Shown here: one piece after another, positions 5,012 to 5,416 of the stretch
Position numbering within the stretch: position 1 is the first letter of the stretch
How the letters are laid out: each line of letters opens with the position of its first letter
Assembly (NCBI GenBank): GCA_003497445.1
Contig: DNNX01000063.1
Coordinates: 1 to 5,416 of the forward strand
Reading direction: 5' to 3'
Origin: Acholeplasmataceae bacterium
GTDB lineage: Bacteria > Bacillota_I > Bacilli_A > Acholeplasmatales > Acholeplasmataceae
DNA length: 5,416 nt
Notes under the pieces: generated by a model
What the model saw: the letters and a program-made list of their open reading frames with translations, nothing else
Told to the model about the DNA's origin: nothing
The model's database searches: none
Made by a program: the position numbers and the translations under genes

Positions 5012-5416
5012 AACATAATTTCAATTCCAGATGCAGATCCGATATCTTCATAGATAAGGGTCTTTTTCTTATACAACTTCAGTTCGATATTGCCTGATAA
5101 CCCTTCTTTGATGCTTTCATTCATTTTGCCTAATTTAGGTGAAGGTAAATCTTTATAATCTGATGTGATCGCTGTAACAACTAAACGATACGCTCTTTTT
5201 TTAAGTATTATTGAAACGGAATGATCGTCATAAGTAAGAGATTTGACAGAAGTTAAATTATAGGTAGCGAAACGATATTCTTTACCATTAAGTATTAAGA
5301 TCGAAATGAGTCCTTTGAATTTAAAGAATAAGAATGGGATTGTAGCATACGAAAGCATAAAAGACGTTTTTTTATGTTTAAAATGATTGGATTGCATCCA
5401 AGTATAACTACTTGGA
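4999..5416 (-). CDS. Tocopherol-cyclase-like protein, C-terminal part (5' end outside window)
   Basis: 138 C-terminal codons are visible and the frame stays open to the right edge, so the start lies outside the window. The Met at 5397 is internal to the block WMQSNHF (fragment residues 6-12), which I recognise from the tocopherol cyclase family, as are SFMLSYATIP (18-27) and NGKEYRFATYN (43-53). Plant and cyanobacterial members (VTE1) close the chromanol ring of vitamin E. Low-GC bacteria do not make tocopherol, and their homologues have no established function, so only the family is assigned. The visible part is rich in alternating hydrophobic and polar residues, consistent with a beta-barrel of lipocalin type; there is no obvious membrane helix. 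The gene converges on arcA with a 4-base overlap and appears to end in the shared hairpin. The family call rests on remembered motifs and needs a profile search. Confidence 0.7.
   Translation of the reverse strand, partial: PSSYTWMQSNHFKHKKTSFMLSYATIPFLFFKFKGLISILILNGKEYRFATYNLTSVKSLTYDDHSVSIILKKRAYRLVVTAITSDYKDLPSPKLGKMNESIKEGLSGNIELKLYKKKTLIYEDIGSASGIEIMLKPR

Noticed and set aside
5395..5397. ATG as start codon of the tocopherol-cyclase-like gene
   Set aside because: The upstream frame is open to the edge and contributes the Trp of the WMQSNHF motif. The gene begins outside the window.
5397..5416. Inverted repeat TCCAAGTA-TAAC-TACTTGGA at the right edge
   Set aside because: It lies inside coding sequence with no T-tract visible. 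About one 8-bp stem with a short loop is expected by chance in this length.

Overview
The window is AT-rich DNA (roughly one third G+C by eye, not computed) and densely coding. It holds six genes, two of them cut by the window edges, and no mobile elements, RNA genes or CRISPR. All tryptophans are TGG and TGA is used as a stop codon at 2466-2468, so the genetic code is standard. Low G+C, a Bacillus-type ribA/ribBA-ribH order, strong AGGAG-like ribosome sites and an arginine deiminase point to a low-GC Bacillota or an Acholeplasma-like member of the Mycoplasmatota, rather than a code-4 mycoplasma. The lineage is an inference.

Layout. Bases 1-998 (+) hold the end of a riboflavin biosynthesis operon: the GTP cyclohydrolase II (GCHII) domain (probably the C-terminal half of RibBA, 5' end missing), then the complete lumazine synthase ribH. 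A bidirectional hairpin terminator at 983-1016 ends this operon and also the facing operon. Bases 1015-3824 (-) form a two-gene photorepair operon read leftwards: a DASH-type cryptochrome/photolyase first, then an iron-sulfur bacterial cryptochrome/photolyase (FeS-BCP, PhrB-like (6-4) photolyase), coupled by an ATGA stop/start overlap. A 26-bp gap at 3825-3850 separates this operon from the divergent arcA (3851-5002, +). An extended -10 in the gap would start the arcA transcript exactly on its ATG, giving a leaderless message. arcA converges on, and overlaps by 4 bases, the C-terminal part of a tocopherol-cyclase-like gene (4999-5416, -) that runs off the right edge.

How the genes fit together. 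The rib genes make 6,7-dimethyl-8-ribityllumazine (DMRL) and lead to riboflavin, the precursor of FAD. Both photolyases need FAD, and characterised FeS-BCP enzymes use DMRL itself as antenna pigment. The gene that makes the antenna therefore lies tail to tail with a gene whose family uses it, and the photolyase pair could cover both main UV lesions (CPD and 6-4 products). This flavin/photorepair cluster is the best candidate here for an unusual system. However, the N-terminal antenna region of this FeS-BCP is divergent, so DMRL use is not assured. The arginine deiminase and the tocopherol-cyclase-like gene have no evident link to photorepair.
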